Shown: positions 25,457 through 34,360 of the stretch, piece after piece | Layout: each line of letters starts with the position of its first letter | Numbering within the stretch: the stretch's first letter is position 1 | Source of the DNA: Vibrio diabolicus | GTDB taxonomy: Bacteria > Pseudomonadota > Gammaproteobacteria > Enterobacterales > Vibrionaceae | Reading direction: 5' to 3' | Length of the DNA: 64,000 bases | Assembly (NCBI GenBank): GCA_001048675.1 | Contig: CCKK01000020.1 | Location: forward strand, 806,001 to 870,000 | Notes under the pieces: generated by a model | What the model was told of the DNA's origin: nothing | Databases searched by the model: none | What the model saw: the letters and a program-made list of their open reading frames with translations, nothing else | Program-made: the position numbers and the translations under genes

Positions 25457-27253
25457 CTATTTCTCAATAAGTTGGGTTGTGCTTTGCAGCCAGTTTTTAT
25501 CTTGCGCATCAAGAAAAGGGCTAAGCGCCTGATAGACACGTGAATGGTAATGATTGAGCCAGTCTAGCTCTGCTTGATCTAGCATTGATAAATCAAGGGC
25601 GTTGGTCGCAATTGGAGCAAGAGTGATGGTCTCAAAACCGTAGAACGTGCCGAACTCATTTTGTTCTACTTCTACAACTTTAAGAATGTTCTCTATTCTT
25701 ACCCCGTACTCACCTTCGCGATAAACGCCTGGTTCATTAGTAATGACCATACCTGGTTTTAGCTCAACCTCGCGGTGGCTTTGCGAGAAATTTTGTGGGC
25801 CTTCGTGAACATTCAAGCAAATGCCCACGCCGTGTCCAGTGCCGCACTTGTAATCAATACCATGTTGCCATAAGACGCCACGCGCCATGATATCAAGATT
25901 GGCACCCGTAGAGCCTTTCATGAATCGAGTCTGAGTCAGTCGGATGACCGCTTTGAGCACCAAGGTATAATCTTTGCGCTGCTTAATGGTCGGTGACCCG
26001 AAGTGGAAAGTACGGGTGATGTCTGTTGTCCCGCCAAGGTATTGACCACCAGAATCGACGAGAAAGAAGTTGCTTTCATTGACTACTGCATTGCTTTCTT
26101 CATCGGCGGCATAATGCATTTTTGCCCCGTGAGCTGCGAAGCCTGCAATAGTGCGGAAACTGTCACTTACATAATGTCGGGTTTGACGGCGATAGTGATT
26201 CAGTTGTGCTTCAGCAGACAATTCTGTAACGAATCCGCTTGGAACTTGCTCTTCTAGCCAGTTCATAAACCTTACGATTGCCACACCATCATCTGTTAAT
26301 GCCTGTTCTAGGCTAGTTAGCTCGGTCGCATTTTTTATGGCCTTCATTGCCGTTACAGGGCAAGCCATTGGCTTTAGATTCACATTCCGTTCAATCGAAC
26401 TTACCAATAAGCTGTCTGTGTGGGTCGGGCTAAAAGCGAGCGATAATCCCTCACATTGCTGATTTAAATACTGGCTTACGTAGTTGTAATGGCGAATGTG
26501 TACACTCTGCTCGGTCAGCGCTCTTTCAACGTCTTGAGGCAGTTTGGCTTTATCAATAAACAGTGTCGCAAGTGATTGCTCTACGATTAGATACGCTTCA
26601 GAAACTGGGCAATAATTCGTATCACCACCTCGAATATTCATTGTCCACATGACATCATCTAGCGTTGACACTAATAAGCTATCTACTTGGTTCTCGGTTA
26701 ACCAAGAACGGATTCTCGCTAACTTATTTTCTGTGTCAACGCCAGCAAAAGCGGTGGGGTGCTCGAATACGGGTGCACTTGGGCGAGGTGGTCTTTCAAG
26801 CCAAATCGGTGCGAGTAAATCCAGGTCGAGAATGATCTTAATGTTTTTCGCTTCAAAGGCTTGTTTGAGGCCTTGATAAAAAGCGTAACTGATGGCGCGC
26901 CCGTCAACTGCGACAATACTGCTTTCTGGGAGCGTGGTAGCCAGCCATTTGGCAATTGTCGGCGTTTCTGGTTGTTTGGCTTTAAACAGTTCAAGTCCTG
27001 TGCCGTGTAACTGTTCTTCAGCTTGAATATAGTAACGACCATCAGTCCAAAGGCCACCACCTTGTTGGGTAATGACGACATCGCCTGCTGAGCCGGTAAA
27101 ACCTGAAATCCAGCTTCGCGCTAACCAATGATCCGCTGAGTATTCGCTGTTATGCGGGTCATTGTTGGTCACGATATATGCAGACACGTTGTGAAAGGAC
27201 ATTGCCTCACGCAATAACGTAAGGCGTTGGTTTACTGAGTTAGTATTGTTCAT
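25457..27253 (-). CDS. Xaa-Pro aminopeptidase (aminopeptidase P family, M24B)
   Basis: 598 residues. Two N-terminal creatinase-like domains (about 1-310) precede a pita-bread catalytic domain with metal ligands in VDSGGQYLGGTTDITRTF, GTGHGVG, TNEPGVY and GVRIEN. The 600-residue three-domain form is the long type, not the 440-residue E. coli PepP. It removes the N-terminal residue in front of proline, as needed for collagen-derived peptides. The frame is open upstream to 27373, but the ATG at 27253 overlaps the oppF stop (TAATG), so translation is coupled. Last gene of the opp operon. Confidence 0.88.
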   Translation of the reverse strand: MNNTNSVNQRLTLLREAMSFHNVSAYIVTNNDPHNSEYSADHWLARSWISGFTGSAGDVVITQQGGGLWTDGRYYIQAEEQLHGTGLELFKAKQPETPTIAKWLATTLPESSIVAVDGRAISYAFYQGLKQAFEAKNIKIILDLDLLAPIWLERPPRPSAPVFEHPTAFAGVDTENKLARIRSWLTENQVDSLLVSTLDDVMWTMNIRGGDTNYCPVSEAYLIVEQSLATLFIDKAKLPQDVERALTEQSVHIRHYNYVSQYLNQQCEGLSLAFSPTHTDSLLVSSIERNVNLKPMACPVTAMKAIKNATELTSLEQALTDDGVAIVRFMNWLEEQVPSGFVTELSAEAQLNHYRRQTRHYVSDSFRTIAGFAAHGAKMHYAADEESNAVVNESNFFLVDSGGQYLGGTTDITRTFHFGSPTIKQRKDYTLVLKAVIRLTQTRFMKGSTGANLDIMARGVLWQHGIDYKCGTGHGVGICLNVHEGPQNFSQSHREVELKPGMVITNEPGVYREGEYGVRIENILKVVEVEQNEFGTFYGFETITLAPIATNALDLSMLDQAELDWLNHYHSRVYQALSPFLDAQDKNWLQSTTQLIEK

Positions 27254-28245
27254 TAAATGGTTCCTAAAGTCATATTTGAGCAATAGATATGATGCTGCTC
27301 CGAGCCTGTTTTTATTGGGTTCTGTTGCTCGCATACTTCTGTGGCTTCTGGGCATCGAGTACGAAAAACGCAACCGCTCGGTGGGTTAAGTGGAGAAGGA
27401 AGATCGCCGAGCAATAGTTGTATTTCACGGTCACGTGCTAATTGCGGATTAGCTATCGGGACAGCAGATAACAGTGCTTTGGTGTAGGGGTGTTGTGCAT
27501 CATCAAATACTTTATCGTAACGTCCTACTTCCATAGGTTTACCAAGATACATCACCATAACGCGGTCGCTGATGTGGCGCACCACGCTTAAGTCGTGCGC
27601 AATCATTACCAGTGTTAACCCCATTTCTTGTTTAAGATCATCTAGAAGATTGATGACCTGAGCTTGTATGGAGGCATCTAGCGCACTAACGGGTTCATCA
27701 CACACGACCAAATCTGGATTGAGAATTAATGCTCTGGCAATGCCCACACGCTGGCATTGACCTCCGGAACATTCATGTGGATAGCGGTTTCGCTGGCTCG
27801 CCAAGAGACCCACTTTATCCATCATAGCGGTGACTCGCTTTTCTACCTCTGCCCGTTTAAGTTGCGGCTCGTGGGTGAGCAGTGGTTCGGCGATGCATTC
27901 TGAGATGGTTAATCTCGGATTCAAACAAGCGGATGGGTCTTGAAACACCATCTGAAATTCTCTACGTCGAGAGGAAAGCTCTTTTTTACTAAACCCGAGC
28001 ATGTCTTGACCTTTCCAAGTCAACTCGCCATGTGTAGGTTCAATTAAGCGAAGTAAGGCGCGTGCAAGCGTTGATTTTCCGCAGCCTGACTCCCCCACAA
28101 TGCCAAGTGTTTCACCTCGATAAACATCTAAGTCGATACCATTGACCGCTTTCACGATTTTACGTCGACTTGGAATAAGGTGACGCGACACAGGAAAGTG
28201 GACGTTTAAATCACGAGCAGACATGAGGACTTCTTTTTTATTCAT
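27253..28245 (-). CDS. oppF: Oligopeptide ABC importer ATPase OppF/DppF
   Basis: 330 residues. Walker A GESGCGKST is near 54, the Q-loop MVFQDP near 99, the signature ECSGGQCQRVGIARAL near 158 and Walker B LVVCDEPVSALD near 180. The C-terminal oligopeptide-transporter domain includes a Cys cluster (GCVFRTRCPEATEVCEQQ). AAGGAGG lies 6 nt before the ATG. It couples to OppD as the second ATPase of the importer. Whether the complex prefers di- or oligopeptides cannot be told from sequence alone. Confidence 0.88.
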   Translation of the reverse strand: MNKKEVLMSARDLNVHFPVSRHLIPSRRKIVKAVNGIDLDVYRGETLGIVGESGCGKSTLARALLRLIEPTHGELTWKGQDMLGFSKKELSSRRREFQMVFQDPSACLNPRLTISECIAEPLLTHEPQLKRAEVEKRVTAMMDKVGLLASQRNRYPHECSGGQCQRVGIARALILNPDLVVCDEPVSALDASIQAQVINLLDDLKQEMGLTLVMIAHDLSVVRHISDRVMVMYLGKPMEVGRYDKVFDDAQHPYTKALLSAVPIANPQLARDREIQLLLGDLPSPLNPPSGCVFRTRCPEATEVCEQQNPIKTGSEQHHIYCSNMTLGTI

Positions 28246-28254
28246 AACGCCTCC

Positions 28255-29238
28255 TTAAGCTTTTATTTGAATAGGAGTGATAACACTGGGTGCGTTAACG
28301 TGACAGGCAATGGACTGGCTCGTGTTTAATGGAGAAAACCGAGGGGTTTCGTATTGGCAACGCGTCTCTCGATGCTCGCACCGCTCTCTAAACGGACACC
28401 CTTGATGGTTAATCAACGCACTTGGTGGGTTACCTGGGATGGTTGGTAAACGTGGCATATCTTCAGTGATGGAAGGAATCGCCTTTAGCAGGCCTTGAGT
28501 GTAGGGGTGCGCAGGTTGAGCGAACAATGTCTCGGTATCTGATTGCTCCATTTTTTGACCACCATACATGACCAATACGCGATCACACATCTCGGCGACG
28601 ACGCCCATATCGTGAGTGATCAGTAAAATTGCCGTGTTGAACTCTTGTTGTAAATCTCGTAATAGCGTCAAAATTTGAGCCTGAACGGTCACATCCAGCG
28701 CGGTGGTTGGTTCGTCTGCAATTAGCAACTCTGGCTTACACAACAATGCCATCGCTATCATGATTCGCTGACGCATTCCGCCAGATAATTCGTGAGGGTA
28801 TTGATTCATCCGAGTTTCGGGAGAGGGAGTACGCACCGCATCCAACATGTGAATCGATTCAATTTTTGCTTGTTTTCGGCTCATTCCTTTATGAATCATG
28901 AGAACTTCACAAAGCTGTTTGCCAATTTTCATGAATGGATTGAGTGACGTCATCGGATCTTGAAAGATCATTCCGATTTTCTCTGCACGGATGCGGTTGA
29001 GCTGCTTTTTCGACATCGCGAGTAAATCATCATCGTGGAACATCGCGCTGCCAGACACGGCGCCGTTATCCGCGGTTAACCCCATTAACGCGAAGACAGA
29101 CTGGCTTTTTCCCGAACCTGACTCACCAACAATCCCAAGAGTTTCGCCTGCTTTAATCGAGTAGGAGAGATTACTGACCGCTTGCACTTGCCCATCTGGC
29201 GTATCGAAGCGCACGTTCATGTTTTCAATAGATAGCAT
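28255..29238 (-). CDS. oppD: Oligopeptide ABC importer ATPase OppD (native unit)
   Basis: 327 residues if started at its own ATG at 29238, which follows AAGGA with 7-nt spacing. Walker A GESGSGKSQ is near 39, MIFQDPMTSLNP near 91, the signature LSGGMRQRIMIAMAL near 153, and Walker B LLIADEPTTALD near 172. The C-terminal domain has CPFRERCEHRETRC. It works with OppF (10 nt downstream) to energise peptide uptake. It is listed separately because it should be made as its own protein whether or not the frame fusion with oppC is genuine. Confidence 0.82.
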   Translation of the reverse strand: MLSIENMNVRFDTPDGQVQAVSNLSYSIKAGETLGIVGESGSGKSQSVFALMGLTADNGAVSGSAMFHDDDLLAMSKKQLNRIRAEKIGMIFQDPMTSLNPFMKIGKQLCEVLMIHKGMSRKQAKIESIHMLDAVRTPSPETRMNQYPHELSGGMRQRIMIAMALLCKPELLIADEPTTALDVTVQAQILTLLRDLQQEFNTAILLITHDMGVVAEMCDRVLVMYGGQKMEQSDTETLFAQPAHPYTQGLLKAIPSITEDMPRLPTIPGNPPSALINHQGCPFRERCEHRETRCQYETPRFSPLNTSQSIACHVNAPSVITPIQIKA

Positions 29239-30183
29239 GGGTTTGTCCTTATCGGTCTTTCGGGTCAAGAGCATCACGCAAGCCATCGCCGATGAAGTTA
29301 AAACAAAAAAAGGGTAGGCAACTAAAAACAGAGAGGGAAAAAGCAGCATCCACAATGCAACGTCAATCGTTTTTGCGCCTTCGGAAATCAGGATCCCCCA
29401 GCTCGTGTCTGGTGGTTGAACACCAAGTCCTAAGAAGCTTAAAAACGATTCGAACATAATGAATCCTGGTACCATTAAGGAGGAATAAACCATCACGATA
29501 CCAAGCACATTAGGCAAAACATGGCGTCGGACAATTGTCAATTTAGAAACCCCAATAGAGTGTGCGGCTTCGATGAACTCTCGCTTTTTTAGACCGAAGG
29601 TGACACCACGTACAACACGGGCAATGCCCAGCCAAGATACCATTCCGATCACGATAAAAATCAGGTAGATGTTATTGCCAAAAAGGGTAACGAACAGGAT
29701 AACCATAAACATAAATGGTACCGAATCGAGCACCTCAATAATGCGCATCATTACGCTGTCGACAACGCCACCAAGATAGCCGGAAATACTTCCCCAAATC
29801 GTACCAATAACAACGGCGACTAAGGCCCCAACAAAACCCACCAAAATAGAGAGCCTGCCGCCTTGCATCGTGCGAGCAAAGACATCTTGCCCGAGGTCAT
29901 CAGTACCAAAGTAATGGCCACTGCTCAGTGAAGGTCTCCCTAGCTCGTATGGATCGATGAGCACTTCCCAGTCAATTTCATCATGGCCAAAAGCGGCAAG
30001 AGAGGGGCCGAAGGTGATGCATAAGGTAATGAACGCCAAAACATACACTGATGTCATCGCGGCTCTGTTTTTACGAAATCGAGTCCATGCATCCTGCCAA
30101 AGACTGCGACCTTCGACGGCTTCAATATTGTCGACGACTTGATCTTGAAGAGCTTGTGTATCCAGTTTTTTGATCGTTAACAT
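28255..30183 (-). CDS. OppC permease and OppD ATPase fused in one reading frame (likely indel artefact)
   Basis: One 642-codon frame. Residues 1-305 are an OppC-type permease (N-terminal cytoplasmic part, TM1 near 42, EAA-type loop IEAAHSIGVSKLTIVRRHVL near 204). Residues 316-642 are a complete OppD ATPase. Near residue 294 the frame leaves the expected OppC end: the +1 frame reads CFNFIGDGLRDALDPKDR and then TAA at 29249-29251, the family's normal C-terminus. One extra T in the seven-T run (plus-strand A run 29305-29311) would restore OppC as 29249-30183. The fusion is therefore probably a single-base deletion, real or from sequencing. Confidence 0.8.
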   Translation of the reverse strand: MLTIKKLDTQALQDQVVDNIEAVEGRSLWQDAWTRFRKNRAAMTSVYVLAFITLCITFGPSLAAFGHDEIDWEVLIDPYELGRPSLSSGHYFGTDDLGQDVFARTMQGGRLSILVGFVGALVAVVIGTIWGSISGYLGGVVDSVMMRIIEVLDSVPFMFMVILFVTLFGNNIYLIFIVIGMVSWLGIARVVRGVTFGLKKREFIEAAHSIGVSKLTIVRRHVLPNVLGIVMVYSSLMVPGFIMFESFLSFLGLGVQPPDTSWGILISEGAKTIDVALWMLLFPSLFLVAYPFFVLTSSAMACVMLLTRKTDKDKPMLSIENMNVRFDTPDGQVQAVSNLSYSIKAGETLGIVGESGSGKSQSVFALMGLTADNGAVSGSAMFHDDDLLAMSKKQLNRIRAEKIGMIFQDPMTSLNPFMKIGKQLCEVLMIHKGMSRKQAKIESIHMLDAVRTPSPETRMNQYPHELSGGMRQRIMIAMALLCKPELLIADEPTTALDVTVQAQILTLLRDLQQEFNTAILLITHDMGVVAEMCDRVLVMYGGQKMEQSDTETLFAQPAHPYTQGLLKAIPSITEDMPRLPTIPGNPPSALINHQGCPFRERCEHRETRCQYETPRFSPLNTSQSIACHVNAPSVITPIQIKA

Positions 30184-30192
30184 GCCGGACTC

Positions 30193-31113
30193 CTAAACGC
30201 GTATACGAGGGTCGATAATCGTATATAGCAAGTCGACCACAAGGTTAAAGAAGATAGTGAGTGAAGCGACAATCAGAGTAATGCCCATTACTAGGCCGTA
30301 GTCGCGGTTGAGAGCCCCAGACACAAAGTGTTGTCCCATGCCACCTGTACCAAAGAAAATGTCGATAATCACCGAGCCTGTCACGACAGACACAAACGCA
30401 GGGCCGAGCATCGCAACGACGGGAATCAAGGATGGTCGCAAAGCGTGATGGAATAAAATGTAGGTTGTGGACAAACCTTTGGCTTTTGCCGTTCGAATGT
30501 ATGGTTGGTTGAGCGTTTCAATCATTGCGCCACGCATGACGCGTGCAATACTCGCAATGGAGCCAATCGCCAGGCTGAGCACGGGAAGAACAAGAAAAGC
30601 CAGCTTTCCTCCTTCCCAACCACCAGCAGGGAACCAGCCGAGCTGAATAGCGAAGATCATGACTAAAACTGGAGCAAGCACGAAAGCCGGAACCACAACT
30701 CCAGTCATCGAAAGTGTCATCAGGCCGTAATCTAGGCGGCTATTTCGGTTCAATGCCGCAATGGTGCCAAGCAACATGCCAAGTGGAACGGAAATACAAA
30801 AGGAGAGTACGCCTAATACTGCTGAAACTGGCCATGATTGTGCGACGAGCTGTGTAACACTGAAGTCTTGATAAACGAAGCTCGGACCGAGATCTCCTTG
30901 TATGAAATTACCAATGTAAATCCAAAACTGAGTAAGGAAGGGCTGGTCCAAATGGAATTTTGCTTCGATATTCGCACGTACCACCTCTGGCATAGGCCGT
31001 TCCATATCAAATGGCCCCCCTGGTGCAATGTGCATCAGCCAAAATGATACGAGTGCGATGAATAGAAGCGTGGGGATAGCGATAGCTAATCGCTTAACAA
31101 TGTACCAAATCAT
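30193..31113 (-). CDS. oppB: Oligopeptide ABC importer permease OppB
   Basis: 306 residues, six hydrophobic segments. The N-terminus MIWYIVKRLAIAIPTLLFIALVSF and the motif APGGPFDMERPMPEVV are typical of OppB/DppB; the EAA-type region is TAKAKGLSTTYILFHHALRPSLIPV near 215-235. It forms the channel with OppC, whose gene starts 9 nt downstream. It is separated from oppA by a 145-nt gap with a hairpin, the usual set-up for making more binding protein than membrane components. Confidence 0.9.
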   Translation of the reverse strand: MIWYIVKRLAIAIPTLLFIALVSFWLMHIAPGGPFDMERPMPEVVRANIEAKFHLDQPFLTQFWIYIGNFIQGDLGPSFVYQDFSVTQLVAQSWPVSAVLGVLSFCISVPLGMLLGTIAALNRNSRLDYGLMTLSMTGVVVPAFVLAPVLVMIFAIQLGWFPAGGWEGGKLAFLVLPVLSLAIGSIASIARVMRGAMIETLNQPYIRTAKAKGLSTTYILFHHALRPSLIPVVAMLGPAFVSVVTGSVIIDIFFGTGGMGQHFVSGALNRDYGLVMGITLIVASLTIFFNLVVDLLYTIIDPRIRV

Positions 31114-31211
31114 GATCCATCATCCTTTGGTCATCCGAAATCACTTCGAACGGTTATGAATAAAAAATGGTCTGAGCTCAGGTTGCCTTCTCCACCGAGA
31201 GATATGAGGAA

Positions 31212-31236
31212 CGGCAAGTAAACATTGAACTTGCCG
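31212..31236 (-). other. Hairpin between oppA and oppB
   Basis: A perfect 8-bp stem CGGCAAGT / ACTTGCCG with a 9-nt loop and no T run, in the oppA-oppB gap. It is likely an mRNA-stability or attenuation element that keeps oppA expression above the permease genes. Confidence 0.65.
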
Positions 31237-31257
31237 ACTCAGACCGAAAACATGCTT

Positions 31258-32868
31258 TTAGTGGGCTTTCACATAGACATTCTTGCGGTAATACGACGAC
31301 TCAGGGTTTGTCAGTTCGTAGCCGCCCACATAAGGCTTGATGAGGTATTGATCGTTACCCGGACGATAAATAGGAATTATGGCCATGTCTTCAATCAGCA
31401 TGCTTTCTGCTTGTAGATACAGTTCTGATGGATTGCTCATGGTCTTTGAGCGAGCCATTAACTCGTCGTATTGCGGGTTGTTATAACGAGAATCGTTGTA
31501 CTCGCCACTAGAAACGAAGATATCCAACCATGTAGAGGCTTCATTGTAGTCGGCCGTCCAGCCGCCGCGAGTAATGTCGGTCGGCTCTTTAAGTGCGTAG
31601 AACACTTTCGGTTCTAGCTGTTTTATTGTGACTTGCGCACCCAAGCGGCTTTTCCACATACCTGCCATGGTCGTTGCCACTTTTACGTCCATCGAGAAAG
31701 TTGGTACGGTAAACGTTAACTTAAGCGGATTGCTTTTATCGTATCCAGCTTCTGACAGTAATTGCTGCGCTTTTTCGATACGTTTATGGCGGTTCCAAGT
31801 TGCGAACTCAGGAGTGTGAGGTTTAAAACCATCGGTTTGAGGTGGCACAAGGGTATACATTGGAACCCCACCGTTTCTCAAAATAGCACTCGTTAAAAGT
31901 TGACGGTCAATGGCATATGAGAGGGCTTTACGGACCCGCACGTCTTTTGTTGGTCCTTGTTGAGTGTTGAGGTAATAGAATGTGGAGCCAAGAGACGCAC
32001 TAGTGCTTGCCACTTCTTGTGGGCGTTGTTGAATTAACTTTTTCTTCTGAGCGGCAGGAATGGAAACCGCTTGGTCTATCTCACCGGCTAGGTAGCGGTT
32101 TAGCACTACGTTTGCATCACCAATTGGTAGCCAGGTGACTTTTTCCAGCACTACATTGCTTGCGTCCCAGTAATGTGGGTTTTTAACCATCACCATTTTT
32201 TCGTTAACTTTCCATTCAGAGACAGTAAACGCACCATTTGTAACGATATGCTCAGGCTGGGTCCAGCGGTTGCCATGTTTTTCTACGGTCGCTTTATGAA
32301 CGGGTGCAAGCACGGGATGACTTAATAGTTTCGTAAAGAAGGGAATAGGCGCTTCGAGTGTTACCTGGAACGTTTTTTCATCCAGCGCCTTCACGCCCAA
32401 GGACTCAGGTTCGGATTCGCCCTTCATAATGGCTTGCGAGTTTTCGATATTTGGAATGGCCGCAAACCAAGCGTATGGTGAAGCAGTGCTTGGATTCAGT
32501 AAGCGTTGCCAGCTGTAGACAAAATCTTGCGCAGTGACCGTTTCGCCATTTGACCATTTTGCATCACGTAAGTGGAAGGTATAAACCGTATTGTTGTCAT
32601 TGACTGACCAAGACTCAGCAACACCAGGAATGGTTTTACCTTGCTTATCTTGAATGACCAGGCCTTCAAACAGGTCTCGGCCGAGATTAAATGCGGGCTC
32701 TGCGGCTTGCTTGGCTGGGTCAATAGAAGTAACTTCAGCCCCATTGTTTAGCGTAATTTCCTGTGTCTCATCGAGGGTCACACCTGCGGGATACGTCGCG
32801 GCATAGCTTGATGTTGCCAGTATTGGACTCATCATCGACGCTAACAAAAGCAACTTAGGTAATTTCAT
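31258..32868 (-). CDS. oppA: Periplasmic oligopeptide-binding protein OppA-like
   Basis: 536 residues starting at the ATG at 32868. A signal peptide (LPKLLLLASMMSPILATSSYA) is followed by the SBP family 5 fold: AEPAFNLGRDLFEGLV near 60, SWSVNDNNTVYTFHLRDAKWSNGE near 85-108, and RKALSYAIDRQLL near 310. It binds peptides in the periplasm and delivers them to OppBC. First gene of the oppABCDF-pepP-like operon. A box like the GntR operator lies about 45 nt upstream. The ligand set is unknown; collagen peptides are suggested only by context. Confidence 0.88.
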   Translation of the reverse strand: MKLPKLLLLASMMSPILATSSYAATYPAGVTLDETQEITLNNGAEVTSIDPAKQAAEPAFNLGRDLFEGLVIQDKQGKTIPGVAESWSVNDNNTVYTFHLRDAKWSNGETVTAQDFVYSWQRLLNPSTASPYAWFAAIPNIENSQAIMKGESEPESLGVKALDEKTFQVTLEAPIPFFTKLLSHPVLAPVHKATVEKHGNRWTQPEHIVTNGAFTVSEWKVNEKMVMVKNPHYWDASNVVLEKVTWLPIGDANVVLNRYLAGEIDQAVSIPAAQKKKLIQQRPQEVASTSASLGSTFYYLNTQQGPTKDVRVRKALSYAIDRQLLTSAILRNGGVPMYTLVPPQTDGFKPHTPEFATWNRHKRIEKAQQLLSEAGYDKSNPLKLTFTVPTFSMDVKVATTMAGMWKSRLGAQVTIKQLEPKVFYALKEPTDITRGGWTADYNEASTWLDIFVSSGEYNDSRYNNPQYDELMARSKTMSNPSELYLQAESMLIEDMAIIPIYRPGNDQYLIKPYVGGYELTNPESSYYRKNVYVKAH

Positions 32869-32911
32869 CCTTGTCTCACTCTTTTCATCCTGAAAGATGC
32901 TAGAAATGTAT

Positions 32912-32923
32912 ATTGTATAAATT
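32912..32923. promoter_or_regulatory. Weak GntR-type operator candidate before oppA
   Basis: ATTGTATAAATT, two mismatches from ATTGTATACAAT, overlaps at its right end a second inverted repeat ATTGT-CCAC-ACAAT (32922-32935). Its position upstream of oppA suggests that the peptide importer belongs to the same regulon, but the match is the weakest of the five. Confidence 0.4.
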
Positions 32924-33061
32924 GTCCACACAATCGAGTTTTAACAATGTCGTAACAGGGTGCCAAATGTTGGGCTATTTGGTATCAAAAAGTGAGCTGG
33001 GGGGATTGATATGGAGCCGGTACTAAGTCTGCATTGCGGGGTAGGCTTTGTTTCGCGCAAA

Positions 33062-33095
33062 TAAAAAATCCCCTTCAAGCGCGCGCTAAAAGGGG
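33062..33095 (-). terminator. Terminator of the pepT-like gene
   Basis: The stem CCCCTT / AAGGGG encloses a GC-rich loop and is followed on the minus strand by ATTTTTTA, 35 nt after the stop at 33130. Confidence 0.75.
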
Positions 33096-33129
33096 AGGGT
33101 AGTTCGTCTGTTCTTCAAAAGGTACGACG

Positions 33130-34238
33130 TTAACTGACTAGGAAATGTTTCACGAACTCAGTGATTTTGACCATATCACTTACCGTGATAAACTCTTCTG
33201 TCGTGTGTACTTTTGCCATGCCAGTTGAAAGATTGACCGTTGTGAGACCTTTCTTGTTAAAGTTGTTAGCATCGCTACCGCCGCCAGTGCCTTTTGTGAA
33301 AGCCTCAATTCCCAACTCTGAAAACGCCGCTTTTATAGCGCTAACGTGTGGGTGGTTTTCTTCAATAACAAATGCATCGTAGGCTCGGCTAGATTCAATG
33401 TCGACTTCTGCACCGTGTTTTTCACAGACAGACTCTAATGTTGAGATCATATGATTGACCTGAGCATCTAGTTTATTGCCATTCAGGGAGCGTGCTTCTG
33501 CCACGATTTTTAATTCAGGCATGACAATGTTTGTGGCCTGACCGCCATTCACTATACCGATGTTGGCTGTCGTTTCTTCGTCGATGCGAAGCAGTTTCAT
33601 TTGGTTGATAGCATCTGCCGCCACCATGATCGCACTGATGCCTTCTTCTGGCGCAAGCCCTGCGTGTGCTGGTCGACCTTTGATTGTTGCCATGATCTTT
33701 TGCTGGCCTGGGGCTGCGGTCACAATGGTGCCAATAGGGCCGCCCGTATCTAACACGATTGCTTCCGTTGAAGTGACGTGTGACATATCGAAGTATTGTG
33801 AACCGAATAAACCGCCTTCTTCATACACGGTGAAAGCAAGTTCTAACGTTTTGTGCTCAAGGTTTTCCGATTGAATACAACGAACAGCTTCCATGATGGC
33901 AGCAATACCAGATTTATCATCGCCACCAAGAATCGTATTGCCTTTTGAACGGATAACGCCGTCTTCGATGATTGGCTCAATGCCAATGCCCGGTGTGACC
34001 GTATCCATATGACAGCTCATTAGGATAGAGCCGTCTTTTTTGCCGTCTAAACGGGCGTACAGGTTAAAGCCGTTAGAAATGTGCTCAGGCACTGGAAGTT
34101 TGTGCACGGTAAAGCCTAGCTCGCCTAGCTGTTCTGCCAGTGTTTCTGCAATTTGTTTTTTCGTTTTTTGTATTCGCTGTCGATACGTACTAGTTGGCAA
34201 AAGTGTTCAACTAGGCGTTCTTGATTGATGTGTGTCAT
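33130..34238 (-). pseudogene. M20 family tripeptidase-like enzyme (PepT-like), N-terminal frameshift
   Basis: The catalytic body is intact: zinc ligands in SCHMDTV, LGGDDKSG, the Glu pair in VYEEGG, LDTGGP and a C-terminal MAKVHTTEE; the lid domain has GRPAHAG. The natural start MTHINQERLVEHFCQLV lies at 34238 in another frame and runs to DSE. After that two runs of six A (plus-strand T runs in 34155-34169) put the rest out of frame; an alternative TTG at 34200 gives a 356-residue product lacking the true N-terminus. Removing two bases or adding one restores the frame. Such enzymes cut tri- and small peptides in the cytoplasm, fitting the peptide importer next door. Confidence 0.72.
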
Positions 34239-34360
34239 TAGATGTCTCTTTTTCTGATCGAGCGTGAAGCACTGTGGCTAGGGCTCGATAGGGAACAGAG
34301 CACCACTTATGGCACAGTTACTTTTGAATAAAACTGAGGTGAATCAATAAAGGAGTATCC

